Assembly (NCBI GenBank): GCA_043820045.1
Contig: JBDREF010000238.1
Span: forward strand, 1 to 15,628
Reading direction: 5' to 3'
Origin: JBDREF01 sp043820045
Lineage (GTDB): Bacteria; Planctomycetota; Phycisphaerae; Sedimentisphaerales; Anaerobacaceae
DNA: 15,628 nucleotides
The notes under the pieces are model-generated. The model was not told the origin of the DNA. It made no database searches and saw only the letters and a program-made list of their open reading frames with translations. Below are positions 1 to 7,971 of the stretch, one piece after another. Position numbers and translations under genes: made by a program. Numbering within the stretch: the stretch's first letter is position 1; every line of letters starts with the position of its first letter.

Positions 1-1
1 G

Positions 2-1366
2 GGTGTTTGCCTGTTGGCCGCCTCCTGCAATTCTGGGAGGGAACAAATGAAAGCCGAGAAAAATTCCGGCAAGGACAAAATCAAACTCGTGACCCTCGAT
101 CCGGGGCACTATCATGCGGCCCTGGTGCAGAAGAGCATGTACGAGCAGGTGGACCCCGTGGTCAGAGTCTATGCTCCCGACGGGCCCGATGTACAGAACC
201 ACCTGGAACAGATCCAAAGGTTCAACGAACGTGCCGAAGATCCGACTCATTGGCGGCAGGAAGTCTATAAAGGCGAAGATTTTCTTGAAAGAATGCTCGC
301 CGAGAAAGATGGTGACATTGTCGTGCTCTCCGGCAACAACCGTAGAAAAGCCGAGTACATCAAGGCATCCGTCGATGCCGGTTTCAACGTCTTCTGCGAC
401 AAACCGATGTGCATCGACGCTGAGGGCTTCAGGTTGCTGGAGCAAGCCTTCGCAACTGCCGAGAAAAACGATCTGTTGCTCTACGACATCATGACCGAGC
501 GATTCAACACGACCTGCATCCTGCAAAAGCTTCTCGTCCTCAACAAGGACCTCTTCGGCGAGATGCAAGCCGGCTCGCCGGAAAACCCAGCCGTCGTCAA
601 GGAGAGCGTACACCATTTCTTCAAATACGTCGCAGGCGCACCTCTGAAGCGACCCGCCTGGTACTTCGACACGACCCAGCAGGGCGAGGGACTTGTGGAC
701 GTGACTACGCACCTGATTGATCTGATGATGTGGACGTGTTTCCCGGAGCAAACAATCGATTATCGTAAGGACATTGAGATAAACAAAGCCAGACGCTGGC
801 CCACCACGCTTACACGGGAGCAATATGAGAAAGTAACGGGCGTGCCGGACTTTCCCGACTATCTCAAAGACGATCTGAACGACGACGGAACCTTGCCCTG
901 CTATGCCAACGGCGAAACGACCTTCACGATGAAAGGTATCTGTTTGAAGCTGTCCGTGACATGGAATTTCCAGGCGCCCCAGGGCGGTGCTGACACACAT
1001 ACCTCGCTGTTTCGAGGGAGCAAGGCCCATGTGATCATTCGCCAGGGCAAGAAGCAGGACTACCGGCCGGAAGTATACGTCGAGTCCGCCCCGGGAGGAG
1101 AAGCCGCTAAAGTGGCCGCTTCTCTGAAAAGAGCCGTTGCCGGGCTGCAGAGAGAATTCCCCGGCTTGAAAGCAGAAAGCGCCGGAGACGGCTGGCACAT
1201 AGTCATACCGGATAAGTGCCGGGTCGGGCACGAAGCTCATTTTCGAAACGTCATGGAGGCGTATCTGCAGTACCTGGCCGAGGGCTGGCTGCCCGACTGG
1301 GAAGTTCCCAATATGCTTGCGAAGTATTACATAACCACCCGGGCGCTCGAACTGGCCCGGCAGTAA
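2..1366 (+). CDS. Exported Gfo/Idh/MocA-type oxidoreductase (putative oxidoreductase C-terminal family), 5' end outside window
   Basis: The frame is open to the left edge. Its first visible residues, GVCLLAASCNSG, look like the end of a lipoprotein signal with lipobox LAAS-C (Cys at visible residue 9). Homologues in Bacteroidota and planctomycetes are lipoproteins, so I infer that the true start lies upstream. An ATG at 47 behind GGGAGGG (35-41) is the alternative start and would give a 439-residue leaderless protein. After a Lys-rich linker comes a dinucleotide-binding-like fold in which the usual GxGxxG is replaced by DPGHYHAAL (about residues 33-41). It is followed by DKP (133-135, matching the EKP active-site motif), YDIMTERF (161-168) and DVTTHLID (233-240, with the His expected near the active site). 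It should be a sugar or cyclitol oxidoreductase facing the periplasm; the substrate is unknown. It ends 8 bases before the aminotransferase, so the two are probably co-transcribed. Confidence 0.85.
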   Translation, partial: GVCLLAASCNSGREQMKAEKNSGKDKIKLVTLDPGHYHAALVQKSMYEQVDPVVRVYAPDGPDVQNHLEQIQRFNERAEDPTHWRQEVYKGEDFLERMLAEKDGDIVVLSGNNRRKAEYIKASVDAGFNVFCDKPMCIDAEGFRLLEQAFATAEKNDLLLYDIMTERFNTTCILQKLLVLNKDLFGEMQAGSPENPAVVKESVHHFFKYVAGAPLKRPAWYFDTTQQGEGLVDVTTHLIDLMMWTCFPEQTIDYRKDIEINKARRWPTTLTREQYEKVTGVPDFPDYLKDDLNDDGTLPCYANGETTFTMKGICLKLSVTWNFQAPQGGADTHTSLFRGSKAHVIIRQGKKQDYRPEVYVESAPGGEAAKVAASLKRAVAGLQREFPGLKAESAGDGWHIVIPDKCRVGHEAHFRNVMEAYLQYLAEGWLPDWEVPNMLAKYYITTRALELARQ

Positions 1367-1374
1367 GACGTTAA

Positions 1375-2760
1375 ATGAATCCAACGGGAGAACCTGCCGA
1401 GATGACTACAGAGGGAGAAAAGAGGCAAACGCTGGCACTGATGGGCGGTGAGAAGTCCGTGAAATCGGAGCGGCCGGATATTTTCACATGGCCGATTATC
1501 ACCGACCGGCACGAGCAGGCGGTTATGGATGTGGTGCGGGCGCGACAGATGAGCGGCATAGAAATAACGAAGGAGTTCGAGAAGAAGTATGCCGGGATGC
1601 TCGGCAGAAAATACGGCCTCGGTTACAACAACGGCACCGCGGCCATCCTGGGCGCCATGTACGGGCTGGGCGTCGGCGTCGGCGATGAGGTAATCTGCCC
1701 GAGCATCACATTCTGGGCCTCGATAGCTCAGGCCTACACGCTCGGAGCGACGCCGGTTTTCGCGGATGTCGATCCCGATACGATATGTATCGACCCGAAG
1801 GACATCGAGCATAGAATAACGCCGAGGACGAAAGCAATTGTAGTCGTGCATTATGCAGGCATGCCTGCCGACATGGACGCTATAATGAAGATCGCCGGCA
1901 AACACAACCTGAAGGTCCTCGAAGACTGTTCCCACGCGCACGGGGCGTTGTACAAGGGCAAAGAGATCGGCACGTTCGGCGAAGCTGCGGCCTTCTCCCT
2001 TATGACCGGCAAATCGCTGGCAATCGGAGAGGCGGGGATACTATTTACCGACGACCGCAGAGTTTACGAGCGGGCCATCCTGTTCGGGCATTATATTCGT
2101 CAGGATGAAATTACGTTGGATGAACTCAAGCCTTTCGCCGGACTGCCGTGCGGCGGAGGGAAACACCGCATGCACCAGTTGAGTTCGGCTTTCGGGCTGG
2201 TTCAGTTGGAGCTTTTTCCCAAACAGATGGCTGAAATAGACAGGGCGATGAATTACTTCTGTGACTTGCTTGAGGACAGTCCGGGAATCAGGCCCATGAG
2301 GCCGGCAAAAGGTACAAGCACGACCAAGGGAGGCTGGTACTATCCGCATTTCAAGTACGTGTCCGAGGAGTTGGGAGGACTTTCATTGTCGCGGTTCTGC
2401 CAGGCCGTTCGGGCGGAAGGCTCGATCTGCAATCCGGGCTGTAACAAGCCCCTTCATCTGCACCCATTGTTTACAACTCAGGATGTTTACGGGCACGGCC
2501 GGCCGACGCGAATCGCTTATCTCGACGAGTCTGCGAAGATCGAACAATACGTGGAAAAGCTGCCGGTCGCGGAGAGCATAGGACGCCGTATCTTCGAAGT
2601 CCCGTGGTTCAAGCACTGTGATCGTGACATAATCGAAGAGCACGCGAAGGCCTACAAGAAAGTGATAGAAAACCATCAGCAGTTGTTGGCTGGCGACGAC
2701 GAAAAGGATGCCGACGTCGGAGGATACAGCAGCTTTTTCAGCAGCCGCAAGAACACGTGA
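1375..2760 (+). CDS. DegT/DnrJ/EryC1/StrS family PLP-dependent aminotransferase
   Basis: This 461-residue protein has the fold-type I aminotransferase signature of the sugar-aminotransferase family. YNNGTAA (84-90) is the phosphate-binding region. DVDPDT (131-136) and the strand ending in LEDCSHAHGA (182-191) follow, with Asp184 predicted to contact the pyridine nitrogen. FSLMTGKSL (207-215) supplies Lys213 as the likely internal aldimine lysine, so the active site looks intact. Family members move an amino group onto a keto sugar or cyclitol, usually cytosolically with glutamate as donor. No signal peptide is visible, unlike the upstream exported oxidoreductase. The start is uncertain: ATG 1375 has only a weak ribosome site, while in-frame ATG 1402 lies about 11 bases after a GGGAG. 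The pairing with a Gfo/Idh protein suggests oxidation followed by amination of a sugar or inositol, but the differing compartments argue against simple sequential chemistry. Confidence 0.88.
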   Translation: MNPTGEPAEMTTEGEKRQTLALMGGEKSVKSERPDIFTWPIITDRHEQAVMDVVRARQMSGIEITKEFEKKYAGMLGRKYGLGYNNGTAAILGAMYGLGVGVGDEVICPSITFWASIAQAYTLGATPVFADVDPDTICIDPKDIEHRITPRTKAIVVVHYAGMPADMDAIMKIAGKHNLKVLEDCSHAHGALYKGKEIGTFGEAAAFSLMTGKSLAIGEAGILFTDDRRVYERAILFGHYIRQDEITLDELKPFAGLPCGGGKHRMHQLSSAFGLVQLELFPKQMAEIDRAMNYFCDLLEDSPGIRPMRPAKGTSTTKGGWYYPHFKYVSEELGGLSLSRFCQAVRAEGSICNPGCNKPLHLHPLFTTQDVYGHGRPTRIAYLDESAKIEQYVEKLPVAESIGRRIFEVPWFKHCDRDIIEEHAKAYKKVIENHQQLLAGDDEKDADVGGYSSFFSSRKNT

Positions 2761-2782
2761 CAATGTTGTCTCCCGTAGCCGG

Positions 2783-4855
2783 TCACAACGAATCCTGAAG
2801 TCTCCGGGCACGCTCCTGCAATTGCTGCAAGCGTTCGGAGCCGATTGCCCTGTGATAGCGGAGGCTGGCGTATTCGACATACCAGTCCGATATCCTCGTC
2901 CAGAGCCCGTCGCCTGATTCTCTTGCGCGGAGCCGGCTGGCAAAAACGTGCAGTGTCTCGCTGATCTGTCGCTGCAATCCGGCGGACCCGAGCTTGCGAT
3001 CCATTTTTGCCAGAATCCTGTGCAAGGTCACGAGTGCAGGGCTTCTCGCCGTCCTCGCTTGTCCCCGGTCTCGTGATTTCCTTATTCTGCGGTATCGGGA
3101 CAGTCCCATCCAGAATGCCCCGCCCAGGATCGCGACCGGCAGGAGCAAGCCGGCAAACAGGCCGTACGACTCGAACAGCCAGCTTAGCAACCCGAAAAGG
3201 CCGTATTCATATAAAGCCTGCAGTAGCCGGCCGAGCAGTGCTCCCGTGCCGCCGCTGATGCGCCCCAACTGTTCGAATGCCGAGGCGACGGACGCATCCT
3301 CCCCTACCGTGGCTTCGACAATCGTCCACTGGTTTCGTTCCTGGTCCCATGCCTCCGCCCATGCGTGGGCGTCCATGTTCCGCGCGACCCACAGTTCGGT
3401 TTCCGGGTCCTGCTCGGTGACAAGAAATCCTGTGACGTAACGTGTCGGAACCTCTCCGAGCCGCAATAGAATTGCGGCGCCCGAGGCAAAGTACTCGCAA
3501 TATCCGGTGGACGCTTCCAGTAGGAAGTAGGTCAGCTTGTCCCGGTCCGCCGGGACGTCCAGGCCGAGCAAATAGGTGTAGTTGGTATGGAAGTGCCTGA
3601 CGACAGCGTCGATTTTCTCGGCCGTCGTGTTGCAGCCGACAAATATTCTTGCGGCCAGTTCGCGGATGCGCGGATCAAGTTGAGTGGGAACGTTCAGCAT
3701 CCTGTGGCCCTGCATTCCGGCAGGAGGTTTCTGATGAGGCGATTTCGCGTAGCCGACGCGGTAGTTCAGGCCGGGACGCAATTGCTGGGCGTACATGATG
3801 TCATTGTCGTCCCGCAGCAGCAAATTCAGAGGCGCTTCGACAAATGATGTTCCCAGCGGTGTGAACACAGCGTCGGCGAGCTGCGATTCGTGCCGAATGG
3901 TCATGTACTCGCAGTCCGACACATCTTTATCGTCGAGACGAAAGATGTTCTTCCTGCCGGCAAAATACATTCCGAAAGCCCTGTTCTGCTCGGGGAAGAC
4001 CGGCTCTTTGTGCGACCAGTCGTGCCATTCGGATTCACGGTAGAACTCGAATGCCTTGGCTCTCAGGTAGCCCGGGCAACTGTCGCACGAGATGCTCAGC
4101 GCCGGCGTCGGGTCCTGGTCTCCCTTGATGGTGAGCACGCTGGAGAGTTTGCCGCTGGTAGAGAAACCCACGTGTGACAAACCGTCCGATGAACTCTCCG
4201 AGACAGTGGTTCCCCTCCAGAACCAGACGGGCAGATAGTTGAGGACCTCCACGTGGCGGTATAGTATCGAGCTGGTGATCCAGCCGCAATTAGCGGCGGC
4301 GATGAGTATCAGGGTGAAAGCAAGCCAGCGGGACGTGCCCGCCGTGCGCTGTGGAACCGGCGTATGTGCCGGCCCATGTAAGGTCGTCGCGTAGAGCACG
4401 ACCAGTACGACGCTAAACAGCTCCGAGAGGCGGAACGCAACGTACATATCGTCGAGCAGCAGGACCTGCCCGGCTGAAATCGTGATGGCTACGTGAAACA
4501 ATCCCAATGAAGACGGGAGCCGGTGCGGCGATCCGAGAAATAATATCAGGATCATTGAAGCCAGGAAGTATCGGGCTATTGTCTGCCAGGCAAACGCAGC
4601 GGCCTGCTCAAAAGCTATACGGCCCCCGGATCCGCCATAGCGATAGCCAACTGAGAACACTATTGCCAGGACGAGCAGGAGTAACGATGTGATAACGCGT
4701 CGTTCCGGCTTTATGTCCCACGTGAATCGTCGCTGCAGGCCTAAGAGACCCAGCATACACAGGATCGCCGGATAGGCAATGTCCCCGGAGACAAGCCCTG
4801 TCAATACCGAGCTGGTCAGCATCATGATGACGGCGATGGCTTTTTGTGCCTTCAT
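2783..4855 (-). CDS. Transglutaminase-like membrane protein (TgpA/DUF3488-type)
   Basis: The 690-residue protein begins with a membrane block: hydrophobic stretches near residues 5-40, 53-70, 95-108, 116-133, 145-158 and 178-196. An extracytoplasmic region follows, then a transglutaminase core, another membrane span near 564-585 and a basic DUF4129-like cytoplasmic tail. The core shows GYCEYFASG with catalytic Cys453 and ARNMDAHAWAEAW with His497. The third triad position, usually Asp in a DPT-like motif, reads VEAT (Glu514). The architecture matches TgpA-like proteins, whose cysteine-protease or amidase-like role in the envelope is poorly defined. Its ATG overlaps the stop of the DUF58 gene by four bases (ATGA), implying translational coupling. 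It converges on the aminotransferase gene with a 22-base gap and no recognisable terminator between them. Confidence 0.9.
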   Translation of the reverse strand: MKAQKAIAVIMMLTSSVLTGLVSGDIAYPAILCMLGLLGLQRRFTWDIKPERRVITSLLLLVLAIVFSVGYRYGGSGGRIAFEQAAAFAWQTIARYFLASMILILFLGSPHRLPSSLGLFHVAITISAGQVLLLDDMYVAFRLSELFSVVLVVLYATTLHGPAHTPVPQRTAGTSRWLAFTLILIAAANCGWITSSILYRHVEVLNYLPVWFWRGTTVSESSSDGLSHVGFSTSGKLSSVLTIKGDQDPTPALSISCDSCPGYLRAKAFEFYRESEWHDWSHKEPVFPEQNRAFGMYFAGRKNIFRLDDKDVSDCEYMTIRHESQLADAVFTPLGTSFVEAPLNLLLRDDNDIMYAQQLRPGLNYRVGYAKSPHQKPPAGMQGHRMLNVPTQLDPRIRELAARIFVGCNTTAEKIDAVVRHFHTNYTYLLGLDVPADRDKLTYFLLEASTGYCEYFASGAAILLRLGEVPTRYVTGFLVTEQDPETELWVARNMDAHAWAEAWDQERNQWTIVEATVGEDASVASAFEQLGRISGGTGALLGRLLQALYEYGLFGLLSWLFESYGLFAGLLLPVAILGGAFWMGLSRYRRIRKSRDRGQARTARSPALVTLHRILAKMDRKLGSAGLQRQISETLHVFASRLRARESGDGLWTRISDWYVEYASLRYHRAIGSERLQQLQERARRLQDSL

Positions 4856-6066
4856 AAGTGCTTTATCTGCCCCGTCAGGATATCTTCGGGAGAGAGCATA
4901 TGTACATTCCCTGTCCGGTCCGGATTGTCCCGGCCGCCGCGCATCTGGTCAGTTTCGCCGATAAGCAGTACCGTGCAGTGGCAGCCCGCCTGGCCGGCCA
5001 GATCCAGCAATCGCCAATGCGTTTCGGTCCAGCTCAGCAGAATGAAAAAGACCTCGGATATCTCGCTGAACCTGCCTGCCAATATTGGCGCTGTTTGCTC
5101 GGCGCTATCGCCGCCCGACGGCTCGACCCCCGCCAGGATATCGTGTATCTTGTCGAGGCGTACGTTGCGGGACAAGCCGGTGAACTCATGCAGGTCCCTG
5201 CCTGCAACGAGCAGGTCGATCAGGCAGCCGTCGTTGATTGTGAACGCTACGGACGCGCAAAGAGAGACGGCGGCTTCGAGTTCCCTGATCTCGTTCGAAT
5301 TCTGTCCCGACGCGGCTTTGGGTACGCTCGTATCCAACACCATCGCGACGTAGTTGTCGAAATCATCGTGGTATTCCTTACTGACAGGCACCGACAGGCG
5401 GGCCCAGGCGCGGGCATCGATTCTGCGCATGGAATCCCCCGGCAAATAAGGGCGGTTTCCGGCATATTCGGGGAAAATTCCCGTTCGACCACCAAGCTTC
5501 TCGCCGCCGGTGCGGACGTTCCTGCTCAAACGGCTCGCGGGGATTCGGAGCATTGAGAACGGCGGCAGGACGACAAGAGTCTCTTCCCCGCCTTGTGCGA
5601 TGCCGAAACGGAGCAGATTAAAAGGAAAGCTGGATTGGCAAACCGGCTGCCTGATTCGATAGTGGCCGCGCCGGACGGCCCGTATCTCAATGTTTACCTC
5701 AGCAGTCTCGCCGGGCCCCAGGCGCCGAATCAATTGGCCCCCTGCCACCTGTTCGATTGCCTTGGGCAGATAGTCCCATCCAAGCCAGAGATGGTACGCC
5801 GGCAAGCGGGCGATATTCCTGAGCGTATATGTCAGTTGCACCGTCTGGCCGGCGACGATGCGGTCCGGGAAATTGCCGCTTACCTGTATCCTGGGACGTA
5901 AAGCGAGGCCGACGAGCAAAGCCGTTATCATCACCCAGACAAGCGCCGAGAGTACTCCAAAAGCGGGAAAGACCAGGGCCGTGAGGGCGACAAAACCGAT
6001 TCCGACCAGAATCATCCTGCCGGCGTCAGTCAGGCCAACCGTCAATCTGCCATCGGTTCTGCTCAT
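4852..6066 (-). CDS. DUF58 domain-containing protein (von Willebrand-like adaptor of a MoxR module)
   Basis: The protein has 404 residues. Two adjacent N-terminal hydrophobic segments (about 18-33 and 35-56) form a membrane hairpin. A beta-rich region of about 100 residues follows. The DUF58 hallmark lies at 205-223, reading RPYLPGD (205-211) and then RRIDARAWAR (214-223). The C-terminal part is von Willebrand factor A-like, but the metal site is incomplete: VLDTSVP (243-249) carries Asp and Ser without the second Ser of DxSxS. DUF58 proteins are almost always encoded beside moxR and are thought to be clients or adaptors of that ATPase at the membrane. The gene starts 16 bases after moxR ends, with GAGGCGAG as a modest ribosome site, and overlaps the transglutaminase gene at its 3' end. 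Confidence 0.9.
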   Translation of the reverse strand: MSRTDGRLTVGLTDAGRMILVGIGFVALTALVFPAFGVLSALVWVMITALLVGLALRPRIQVSGNFPDRIVAGQTVQLTYTLRNIARLPAYHLWLGWDYLPKAIEQVAGGQLIRRLGPGETAEVNIEIRAVRRGHYRIRQPVCQSSFPFNLLRFGIAQGGEETLVVLPPFSMLRIPASRLSRNVRTGGEKLGGRTGIFPEYAGNRPYLPGDSMRRIDARAWARLSVPVSKEYHDDFDNYVAMVLDTSVPKAASGQNSNEIRELEAAVSLCASVAFTINDGCLIDLLVAGRDLHEFTGLSRNVRLDKIHDILAGVEPSGGDSAEQTAPILAGRFSEISEVFFILLSWTETHWRLLDLAGQAGCHCTVLLIGETDQMRGGRDNPDRTGNVHMLSPEDILTGQIKHL

Positions 6067-6082
6067 TGTGGGACTCGCCTCA

Positions 6083-7027
6083 TCAAACGGGTACTTTGAT
6101 ATGGCCGACGATATCCGTGATAATCTGCCTGGCGGTAATGCCGCCGTGACGTGTCTTGGAGGTCGGAATCATACGATGCGGCAGGACGTAGGGCACGAGC
6201 CACAAGACATCGTCGGGAATGACAAAATCGCGCTGCTGGAAATACGCGCGGGCCCGGGCGGCTTTGGACAACATCAGGGTTCCTCGCGTGCTGATGCCCA
6301 GTTGCAGACGATTATCACGGCGGGTCGCATGAACGATCTCGACGATATACTCAAGGATGCCGTTGTCGGTGTGAACCTTGGCCACCTCCTGCTGAATCTG
6401 CCGGACCTGTTCGAGCTGAAGCACCGGATGTATCTTTTCCAGCGGCTCGTTAAGGGCATGCGACTTTAGAATATCGACCTCGACTTCGACCGCCGGATAG
6501 CCTATGTCAAGTCGTACCAGGAATCGGTCCATCTGGGCTTCGGGTAAGGGATAAGTACCGTGAAATTCGATAGGATTCTCAGTGGCAATAACCATGAAAG
6601 GTTTCGGCAGCGGATGACGCTGACCTTCAATCGTCGCCTGGTTCTCATTCATCGCCTCCAGCAGGGCCGACTGGGTCCTGGGTGATGCGCGGTTGATCTC
6701 GTCGGCGAGAAGGATATTGCAGAATATCGGCCCGGGAGAAAACCTGAAGTCCCCGCTGACCGGATTGTAGATCGAAGAGCCGAGAATATCGGCAGGCAGC
6801 AGGTCGGGTGTGAATTGTATGCGGCGAAACTTGGCATCAATGCTTTTGGCCAGCGCATTTGCCAAGGTCGTCTTCCCCACGCCCGGCACGTCCTCGATTA
6901 GCACCGAGCCCCCCGCCAACAGCGCGACAATCATTACGTCGATGCATTCTCCCTTGCCGTATATAACGCTTTGCAGATTCTCTTTGAGGGGTGCCAGCAA
7001 AGGATTTTCCGTGCGTGTGGTTGTCAA
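6083..7027 (-). CDS. MoxR-family AAA+ ATPase
   Basis: This is a cytoplasmic AAA+ chaperone-type ATPase of the MoxR family, 314 residues from the chosen start. Walker A is EDVPGVGKTT (45-54, Lys52). Walker B is LLADEINRA, with Asp109 and Glu110. Sensor 1 is ATENP (Asn151). LPEAQMDRF (161-169) carries the probable arginine finger Arg168. I chose the TTG at 7027 over an in-frame ATG 273 bases upstream for three reasons: AGGAG lies 7 bases before the TTG, a near-consensus promoter lies between the two candidates, and the extra upstream residues resemble no MoxR N-terminus. MoxR proteins act with DUF58 or VWA partners to assemble or activate envelope or metalloenzyme targets. The gene heads the three-gene operon. 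Confidence 0.92.
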   Translation of the reverse strand: MTTTRTENPLLAPLKENLQSVIYGKGECIDVMIVALLAGGSVLIEDVPGVGKTTLANALAKSIDAKFRRIQFTPDLLPADILGSSIYNPVSGDFRFSPGPIFCNILLADEINRASPRTQSALLEAMNENQATIEGQRHPLPKPFMVIATENPIEFHGTYPLPEAQMDRFLVRLDIGYPAVEVEVDILKSHALNEPLEKIHPVLQLEQVRQIQQEVAKVHTDNGILEYIVEIVHATRRDNRLQLGISTRGTLMLSKAARARAYFQQRDFVIPDDVLWLVPYVLPHRMIPTSKTRHGGITARQIITDIVGHIKVPV

Positions 7028-7034
7028 CTCTTTT

Positions 7035-7039
7035 CTCCT
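7035..7039 (-). promoter_or_regulatory. Ribosome binding site of moxR
   Basis: Read on the minus strand this is AGGAG, 7 bases before the TTG start at 7027. It is the feature that fixes the moxR start, because no better site precedes any other in-frame start. Confidence 0.75.
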
Positions 7040-7078
7040 GAAACAGCCGTTAAATTCGGTCTTAATCTCATGAGCCGG

Positions 7079-7107
7079 ATTATAACTTACTACGCTTGAC
7101 TCGTTAA
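7079..7107 (-). promoter_or_regulatory. Sigma70-type promoter of the moxR operon
   Basis: On the minus strand, the -10 box TATAAT (7079-7084) matches the consensus exactly. The -35 box TTAACG (7102-7107) matches TTGACA at four of six positions. The spacer is 17 bases. Transcription would begin near 7072, giving a leader of about 45 bases before the TTG start. This would drive moxR, the DUF58 gene and the transglutaminase gene as one unit. Prediction from sequence only. Confidence 0.6.
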
Positions 7108-7252
7108 CCAGGTTCTGAGACAGCGAGACATTTTTTCTGCAAAATCTCACGTGTGCCGGGGCCGCTGCCGTCGTCCGCAGTTCTAATCGGCCGCAATGCC
7201 GCCGTGCCGACCTAAGCGGCGGAGGCTGCACACCAATTTCTCGCCGGATGGA

Positions 7253-7281
7253 TTGTACCATCAGTGCAAGTATGATACATT
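7253..7281 (+). promoter_or_regulatory. Weak promoter candidate for the plus-strand block
   Basis: TTGTAC (7253-7258) and TACATT (7276-7281) are separated by 17 bases. If used, transcription would start within a few bases of the ATG at 7290, giving a leaderless or nearly leaderless mRNA. That agrees with the absence of a ribosome site before that ATG. Both boxes are imperfect, so this is tentative. Confidence 0.25.
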
Positions 7282-7289
7282 GTTCTTCC

Positions 7290-7925
7290 ATGAAGGACAA
7301 GATTATTCACCGCCGCGCTTTCCTGAGAGAAACGGCCCGCGCCGCCCTGGGGGTAATAAGTCTTCCGTATGTTGTCCCGTCGCCAGCGTTAGGAAAGGCC
7401 GGTCAGGTCGCCCCGAGTAATCGGATTACGGTCGGCTGCATCGGGCTGGGCAACCAGGGCTCTGCAGTGCTGCGAGGATTCATGGGTAACGGCGGCGCGC
7501 AGATAATCGCGGTTTGCGACGTCCATACAATCAAGCGGGAGGGCACGCGGCAGGCCGTGGAGGAACATTACGCCGACAAGCACGGCACGGTATTCGAAGG
7601 AACGGAAGGCTGGGTCCACGTCAGGCGGGGATACATCGATGCAAATCCCAAGTCGATTTTGCAGTCGCAGATTGGTTCGGATGAGATTCAACTGTACAAG
7701 AGCAACGACCATGTCGGGAATTTCCTCGACTGTATCAGGAGCCGGGCCGAGACCATCTGCCCTATCGATGCCGCGGTGAGGGTGGACACAATTTGCCATA
7801 TAAGTGATATAGCCACGCGACTCGAACGCAAACTCACCTGGGACCCGGAGCAAGAGCGATTCATCAATAACGAGACGGCCAACTGCCTGCTGGCTCGCTC
7901 GATGCGAAGTCCGTGGCACTTGTAG
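7290..7925 (+). CDS. Truncated Gfo/Idh/MocA-family oxidoreductase with Tat signal, internal deletion
   Basis: The 211-residue product begins with a twin-arginine leader (HRRAFLRETARAALG, residues 7-21, then a hydrophobic stretch). I therefore chose ATG 7290, the nearest start to the leader, over in-frame ATGs at 7248 and 7272. The Rossmann start ITVGCIGLGNQGSAVL (46-61) is intact, followed by a strand ending in CDV. Near residue 100 the sequence jumps from YADKHG to TVFEGTEGW, which belongs near the C-terminus of this family. It then runs normally through KSNDHVGNFLDCI (138-150) and the ending SMRSPWHL. The catalytic EKP motif and most of the substrate domain are absent. Full-length exported relatives are roughly twice this length, so about 200 residues seem to have been lost in frame. 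It is probably a non-functional remnant; an NAD-binding or scaffold role is less likely. The ThuA gene starts 46 bases downstream. Confidence 0.8.
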   Translation: MKDKIIHRRAFLRETARAALGVISLPYVVPSPALGKAGQVAPSNRITVGCIGLGNQGSAVLRGFMGNGGAQIIAVCDVHTIKREGTRQAVEEHYADKHGTVFEGTEGWVHVRRGYIDANPKSILQSQIGSDEIQLYKSNDHVGNFLDCIRSRAETICPIDAAVRVDTICHISDIATRLERKLTWDPEQERFINNETANCLLARSMRSPWHL

Positions 7926-7960
7926 CCTTTGAATCTTAACAGACGTAAGTAGAATAAAGA

Positions 7961-7965
7961 AAGGG
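7961..7965 (+). promoter_or_regulatory. Ribosome binding site of the ThuA-cupin gene
   Basis: AAGGG lies 6 bases before a GTG at 7972. It supports that GTG as the start, over the in-frame ATG at 7999, which has no comparable site. Confidence 0.55.
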
Positions 7966-7971
7966 ACAAAA

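Larger units (their letters stand above)
7028..7289. other. Divergent intergenic region
   Basis: This 262-base gap separates the minus-strand moxR operon from the plus-strand block. It holds the moxR promoter and ribosome site. It also holds a GC-rich inverted repeat, CCGCCG (7199-7204) with CGGCGG (7217-7222), that has no T-run. A weak plus-strand promoter candidate abuts the next gene. Open frames here resemble nothing I recognise. Confidence 0.6.

Noticed and set aside
21..40. CCTCC (21-25) pairing with GGAGG (36-40), a possible hairpin hiding a ribosome site before ATG 47
   Set aside because: The segment reads as the coding sequence of a lipoprotein signal, so the ribosome-site resemblance at 35-41 is probably chance.
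2761..2782. Terminator between the converging aminotransferase and transglutaminase genes
   Set aside because: The 22-base gap has no stable hairpin and no T-run on either strand.
4858..5556. Plus-strand open frame opposite the DUF58 gene
   Set aside because: The minus-strand frame carries the DUF58 hallmark and operon overlaps; the plus-strand translation has no family resemblance.
7199..7222. GC-rich inverted repeat CCGCCG/CGGCGG as a terminator
   Set aside because: No T-run follows on either strand, and neither flanking gene ends there, since both diverge from this gap.
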